A stretch of DNA of 64,000 nucleotides from Symbiodinium natans (Eukaryota > Sar > Dinophyceae > Suessiales > Symbiodiniaceae). The position numbers and the translations under genes are program-made. Each line of letters starts with the position of its first letter. Within the stretch, counting starts at the first letter, position 1. Shown piece after piece: positions 59,235 to 64,000 of the stretch. Under the pieces are notes generated by a model. That model saw only the letters and a list, made by a program, of their open reading frames with translations, did no database searches and was not told the origin of the DNA. The DNA lies in assembly GCA_905221605.1 (NCBI GenBank), contig CAJNDS010002667.1, forward strand, positions 22,252-86,251, read 5' to 3'.

Positions 59235-59584
59235 GAGGATGTCGCCAAGCCTTGAAGAGCCTTACAAGCCGATCATAACAACTTTATCAGAGGGGACGCT
59301 CTGGCTGCTGCAAGACTTGGCGAACCTGTCAGAACCCCATGTTCCGAAACTCAGAAACTGAGCCAGCTGCAGCTTAAGCCCACGGAGCTCGACCTCATCC
59401 CTAGGTGGAGGGGGTACCTGGTGATGAAAGGAAGGATTGAACGATTCGGAAGCAGGCCGCTTATAAGCCCTTTGCAGGTACAGGTCGTGTACCAAAACGT
59501 AATGCTCGGTTTGCCGGCGTTGGGCGTGAGGGAAGATGGCCCATTCTCCCATCTTTGTGCAGAATTCTGCCTGAGCTTGGAGAT

Positions 59585-59757
59585 TATTACTATTCCTAAC
59601 AATAAAACCAATTTTTATCTTAATCTTAATCTGAATCTTAATATTAGTTTTACTGATAATGTTAAAATCAATGTTCACGTATTAGGAAAATGAATATGAA
59701 GATGAATACTCATATCAAATAATGTTCTAAATAAACATAATAATAATACTACTAATA

Positions 59758-59807
<50 letters not shown>

Positions 59808-59890
59808 AGCAAGAACAAAAATACAAATTAAATAGTAATAAGTAATCATAGCAATATTCATAAGGTTAAGATTAGTAATATTTTCTATTT
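59585..59890. repeat. A+T-rich island with (ATG)n
   Basis: About 300 bp of A+T-rich sequence with AATCTTAATCT-type repeats at 59611-59645 and a pure (ATG)16-17 run at 59758-59807. Confidence 0.9.
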
Positions 59891-60049
59891 GCTGTTGTTG
59901 CTTGGCGGCAACACACAGCATCATGCACCTTGTGTTGATTGGGTGGCTGCATGTCATAACATGTTCTGCGAAGACGCTGGAGGCTACCAAAGCACAACTT
60001 CTCGGCAGGTGAACTACGAGGCTTGACTGCGCATGATGAAAGTGCCTAG

Positions 60050-60563
60050 AACTTGCTGCTGCTGATGTATAGGTTTAGAGTTGACTTGGGATTCATGGAC
60101 AAATGCCAAACAGCATTGATGCTGTCATGCACAAGGAGCCCTTCAGCCCTGAAGCCCTGCGCGGCCTCCTCTTCCTCCTCCTCTTCCACCACAGCTGCAT
60201 GGGCCGGGTCCGGTGGCAGTGGTGGGGGCGGCGGCGCCTTCTGCTCCTGGCTGTTGGGCCGTTGCCCTTTGGGACTCAGGGTCCACGGCTGCGTTTTTGG
60301 CAGTAGCATAGTCATAACACCTCGAAGCCTCTCTGAGCGACAGTCAGGCTTAGGGGGAGCTCTGGCCTCATGAGGGAGGTGCAGGTAGGCAGGCGGCGGC
60401 CCGGGCTGAAGCGCTTCGCCAGGTGTCGGCCGCTCCCAAAGCGTCCAGCGCTCGACCTTCTGGTCTCGAGATCTCTGGGGCCTTGAAATTCACGGTCCAT
60501 GGTGCAGCTTGGGCCCATGTTTTGGAAGAAAGCGAAACCTGCAAGTCCCACCACCCAAAGCAT
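60050..60563 (-). CDS. GC3-rich coding region, Pro- and Glu-rich protein
   Basis: One minus frame (60563 to 60321) reads GFAFFQNMGPSCTMDREFQG, SGRHLAKRFSPGRRLPTC and MRPELPLSLTVAQRGFE, with nearly all codons in the middle ending in G or C. A second frame from 60288 reads PWTLSPKGQRPNSQEQKAPP, then a proline run, a seven-glutamate run (HAAVVEEEEEEEAAQGF) and LLVHDSINAVWHLSM. The frames are separated by 32 nt that begin GTGTTA and end CGCAG: either a very small intron or a one-base frameshift nearby. Likely a disordered, regulatory-type segment. No family recognised. Confidence 0.45.
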
Positions 60564-62739
60564 AGGTTGTCAATCCTCAGGCGCAGCAAGACGCTTCAAC
60601 CCCAAAGCAAATGAATGCAGAACTGCTATAGAATGTTCCTGCAGCCCTGGTGAATGCACAGTGTAAACGTTTATATAAACAGACACCAATAGACACAGGC
60701 AAAGAAACGTGCGGCATGTGTAACATCCGCACTTAATCATGTTAGTTTCGGAATTCCAGCCTCCTTCCCTCGTGCCCCTGGCTCGGGAATGAACGTCCCA
60801 CGGGACGATGACGAGATGCGACCTTGGGCTTGCAGTCCAATGCAGCCTAGGGATTCTGAGGGCTTGAGGTGTCCTAGGGCTTTCCTTCTGCATTGCAGTG
60901 TGGAGGTTCCTGCTTTATGCCGCAGAAACTGTTTTTGGCGATTGCCCAAACCGCAACTCGAAGAGCTCAAGCGAAGAGGGGATGAACACGAAGAGCTTGA
61001 AGCCCACAAGGCCCTTACATGTAGGCCATACATCCAACCATAACTACACCTGCTCAAGCTCGAACCTAAGGGATACAGCCATGCATGAGTACACTGAGTA
61101 CACCTCCCCAAGGGCGTAGGTGCAGGGTGCTCTGAGGGCTGGGCTCGGCTCCTTTGGTAAGCCTGAAGCAACGAGTCTGGGCCGAAGAAGAGATTCGAAG
61201 CAAGGGCTTTCACACACGAATCCCTCTGAGCTCTTTCAGCTCTTTCATGCCAGTCGGGGTGTCCTTGTGACACGAGCAAAGGGCATTCCTGAACGAGGAG
61301 CCACCGAGCAATTGGGGAGTTTTGGGTAAGTGGATGGAAGTCGGATGGAAAGTGCGGGATTTCGAAGTTCGAAGTTCTCAAACCTTCTCAAATCTCTGCT
61401 CTCACCGCAGGAGGAGAGGAGTCTTCTGTTTCTCAGAGTTTCTCAGTGCAGCGCCGTAGTCGATGATCCTCAGCCTGGTCCACTCCGGTGGTGTGCTAGG
61501 GGCTGGGGGTTTGTGATGTGTTGGTGTCTCATGAGCGCCCATTGGATTTCGGGATTCAGGGCTCAGCATGTTCAGGATTGCGGAATGAACGAGGCATTCG
61601 CCATTGCTCTCAGCTTGGCGAGCTCCAACCCCAAACAAGCCCCCAAAACACAAACACCATAATGCACCCAAAGCCCTAAATCCCTAAAGCTATCAACCGC
61701 CCTAGAAGAGAATCTAGAAACAACAATTAGTACCTTTCTCTGAGTCATTGCCAACTCTGTAGACATTCCCAATGAAGACCCTTTGTGCACAGAACCCCGT
61801 CCACAAACCGCAGCAGCCCTTTCCTGCAGTTCTTTGTGCAGGCACCCATGCTGCGAAGCCTCAGGTGAGCGGTGCTTGGGGATCAGGGCTCATGGCCAAA
61901 GCAGAGTTGCTGCACAGGCTTGCTCCTTCTCCTTATTGAGTGGTGTTGCCATCTTCAAGGGTGCTCTGCGGGATCTGGATTGATTCACCGTCTGCATCTG
62001 AGCGCGGCGCTTTGGGTTCAAAAGCATGGGTTTGGGATTTCGGGCGTGTTCGAAGCCAGTTGCGAAACAAGCGGCGATACAGGACCTTTAGTATGCGCTG
62101 CGACTTTGAGCGAGTCGATCCTCGAAGGGAAGCGTGATACGGTCACACGGTAAAGGCCGAGCCGGAACGTTCCACCCAACATGCCACCGAAAACCTGGTA
62201 GCAGCTCAACCCTTCAAACTTCAAACCTTCACTCAAAACACCTAAGCCCCAGCGAATTTGTCAAATCCTGAGGACTGGACGCCACCGTACCGCTCTCCTG
62301 GATCCGGGCCTCCTTGTGGTTCGTCAGGGTTGAGGGCTGGGGGGCTTTGGGGGCTTTGGGGGGCATTGGAGGTTCAGGGTTCGGCGCACAGGGTTGGAAA
62401 GAATATGATGCATAGCTGGTTCTCTCAAGATTCATTTCCTGCAGCATTGAAGGCCTCGTGAAGTTGAAGGTAAGAATCAAGATGCACGAGGAAGGAGCTG
62501 GCATGGGCTGAGCTGCATGCTGAGTTGCCAGAGCAACTCTGCCTGTAAATATGTTAGGCGCCAGATGACTCGCGTGCCGTGCCAACACAGGTTGAGAGCA
62601 AGCTTGCGACGTAAACCTCCCACCGGTTTGCTCCATTTGCTGTCACGGACTTTGCAGCCATCGAACTTTGTCGCGGCTTGCGGCGGGCGGCACACTCAAG
62701 ATTTCAAAGTAGCCCTCCAAGGAATGCGCCCACCTCTGC
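60564..62739. other. No firm gene; one weak plus-strand exon
   Basis: A strong acceptor (TTCCTTCTGCATTGCAG) ends at about 60899 on the plus strand, followed by VEVPALCRRNCFWRLPKPQ and LEELKRRGDEHEELEAHKAL to a TAA at 61041. A 214-codon minus frame (60737-61381) is Ser-rich and probably its shadow. The rest is unremarkable, with a GGGGGCTTTGGGG-type repeat at 62338-62365. Confidence 0.35.
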
Positions 62740-63164
62740 CTACAACACCTTGGCCAGCGCGCAGCAACAATCCAAATCATTCGCTTCCGGCCACATCGGC
62801 ATCACACCCCTGGTCGCCAGGTCTGCCATGTAATCATCAGGGGTAAAGCCGTATTCGTCAACCTTGTCTGTCGGGAGGCACAACCGAGAGCTGTTCTGCC
62901 ACCAGACGTGACATTTGGATCTGCAGAATGCTGCAATATCTCCTCGATTTCTTCGAGTGGGCTGCAGCCAGCTGCTATCACGAGCTCCTCGATTTCCTCC
63001 TCTGAAGCACCAGAGAAGTCCATCAGGCAGCACGCTATCTCATCGTCCAAAGCAGAGCCTTCGGCCAGGACCTTTTGCCGGAAACGGTGTGCTCCACAGA
63101 TCTTCTGCACGTCGTGCTTCAACGTCCTTACGTTGTTTAAGTCTGCTGCGGGGATGGCGCCCAT
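62740..63164 (-). pseudogene. Ankyrin-repeat protein remnant
   Basis: From ATG 63164 the frame reads GAIPAADLNNVRTLKHDVQK, ICGAHRFRQKVLAEGSALDD, then SEEEIEELVIAAGCSPLEEI, EEILQHSADPNVTSGGRTAL and GCASRQ. A second minus frame then continues the ankyrin pattern: VDEYGFTP, LATRG, PEANDLD, to a TAG at 62740. The N-terminal block resembles the ubiquitin-like leader found before ankyrin repeats in many Symbiodinium-type proteins (family knowledge, not searched). Signs of decay: a TAA directly before the conserved E-M-G-A-I-P segment, loss of part of the leader after LDDEIA, a shortened second repeat and a frameshift near 62870. A real but spliced gene is possible. Intact members usually carry many more repeats and bind proteins through them. 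Confidence 0.6.
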
Positions 63165-63675
63165 TTCTTATCCGAACACGCAGCATCCCAGCGTTCCGCG
63201 GGCGGACGATGCAGGAGAGTACAGGGTCTCAACTTTTGTTGTACTTGTTCTGCTCTCTTGCTTGCCATTGTTAGCGGAGGTGTGTGTGAACACCTCACTG
63301 AGGTCTCAAGTCTTCAAGCTGAGCTCGCAGCCTCGGCGTGTCTTTGCAGCGCCTGTAGGACTGCCTCATGTGCACAGACGAGAAGATGGGGGTGAACAGT
63401 CGAGCTCCCATTGTTTTAGGTTGCTTTAGGTTGTTGTACCCTCCGGGAGGGCTCGATGACATGGGGGGAATCAAGTCATGTCCTGTGCGGTTCTCATGCC
63501 CATTCTTCAGGGTTTCGAGCAACGGTTTCGAGTTGACAGGGTTAAGGGTTGACAGGGTGTTGTCAGTCCTCAAGAAACATGCTTGCTTTTATGGGCCTTC
63601 TATGACGAAATCACAAAACGAATGTTGTCAAAATTATTTTACTTCGAACATCCTCACCCTCTCTTGGTAGAGATA

Positions 63676-63853
63676 CTCTGGGGTTGGGCATTCCAGGGAC
63701 ACTCTGGGGCTGGGCACTGCGGGGACAATCTGGGTTGGGCTCTCCAGGGAGACTCTGGGGTTGGGCACTGCAGGGAGACTCTGGGGTTGGGCACTCCAGG
63801 GACTCTGGGGTTGGGCACTCCAGGGACACTTTGGGGTTGGGCACTCCAGGGAT
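63676..63853. repeat. 26 bp minisatellite, seven copies
   Basis: Unit close to TCTGGGGTTGGGCACTCCAG plus GGACAC, in seven head-to-tail copies of 24-26 bp with single-base differences. Frames through it (GWALQGDSGVGHC or its antisense) are repeat artefacts. Confidence 0.95.
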
Positions 63854-64000
63854 GAGCGAGGAGTAGACCGGGCGAGAAGAATTCCGGGCGAGGAGTCGAG
63901 TTTGAAATCTAACAACCCCACACCGAGGGTGGGGAATGACAAAGTGACCCACATCAGGCAAGCTCTGGAACCCCAGTTTCCGCCCGTGCGTGCACAATGC

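Noticed and set aside
60737-61381. 214-codon minus-strand frame
   Set aside because: Ser/Cys/Leu-rich antisense composition, opposite a plus-strand exon candidate with a strong acceptor.

Overview
This window looks like nuclear DNA of a dinoflagellate, most likely a member of the Symbiodiniaceae. Four observations support this. (1) Minus-strand remains at 62.74-63.16 kb carry an N-terminal block (HRFRQKVL) followed by ankyrin-like repeats, a layout I associate with the large ankyrin families of Symbiodinium-type genomes. (2) Degenerate TTTAGGG/CCCTAAA telomere-type repeats, the unit reported for dinoflagellates, occur in a 480 bp block and as scattered traces. (3) Base composition is about 50% GC, and short GC3-rich exons are separated by introns; most proposed introns are GT-AG, and a few candidates use a GC donor. 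(4) There are no bacterial operons, no recognisable promoters or ribosome sites, and no rRNA or tRNA genes. The lineage call is inference: no database was searched.

Layout. 0-12 kb: microsatellites, long ORFs without known domains, and weak candidate exons. 11.7-13.9 kb: a GC3-rich, highly charged minus-strand coding region whose reading frame breaks about four times, with CT/TTC tracts. 14-34 kb: mostly unrecognised sequence with short exon candidates on both strands, a (GGGT)n/(GT)n tract at 24.8 kb and a likely minus-strand exon group at 29.1-30.7 kb. 34.9-37.1 kb: two A+T-rich islands with inverted or degenerate repeats. 41.3-42.9 kb: the best gene model in the window, four phase-compatible exons encoding a 219-residue protein with three hydrophobic segments. 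44.6-45.7 kb: a 450 bp compound AC microsatellite beside a degenerate repeat array with a conserved TTTGACATGTA core. 48.8-49.8 kb: an interstitial telomere-like block flanked on both sides by repeats built on CCTATGCATAGG. 56.2-58.7 kb: one or two minus-strand genes, including a four-exon membrane-protein model. 60.0-60.6 kb: a GC3-rich proline/glutamate-rich coding region. 62.7-63.2 kb: the ankyrin remnant. 63.7 kb: a 26 bp minisatellite.

No shared pathway can be read from the genes: apart from the ankyrin remnant, none has a recognised family. Exon calls rest on reading-frame quality, third-position GC and splice-site and phase agreement judged by eye. Many frames are also open on the opposite strand, so single-exon calls are given low confidence.
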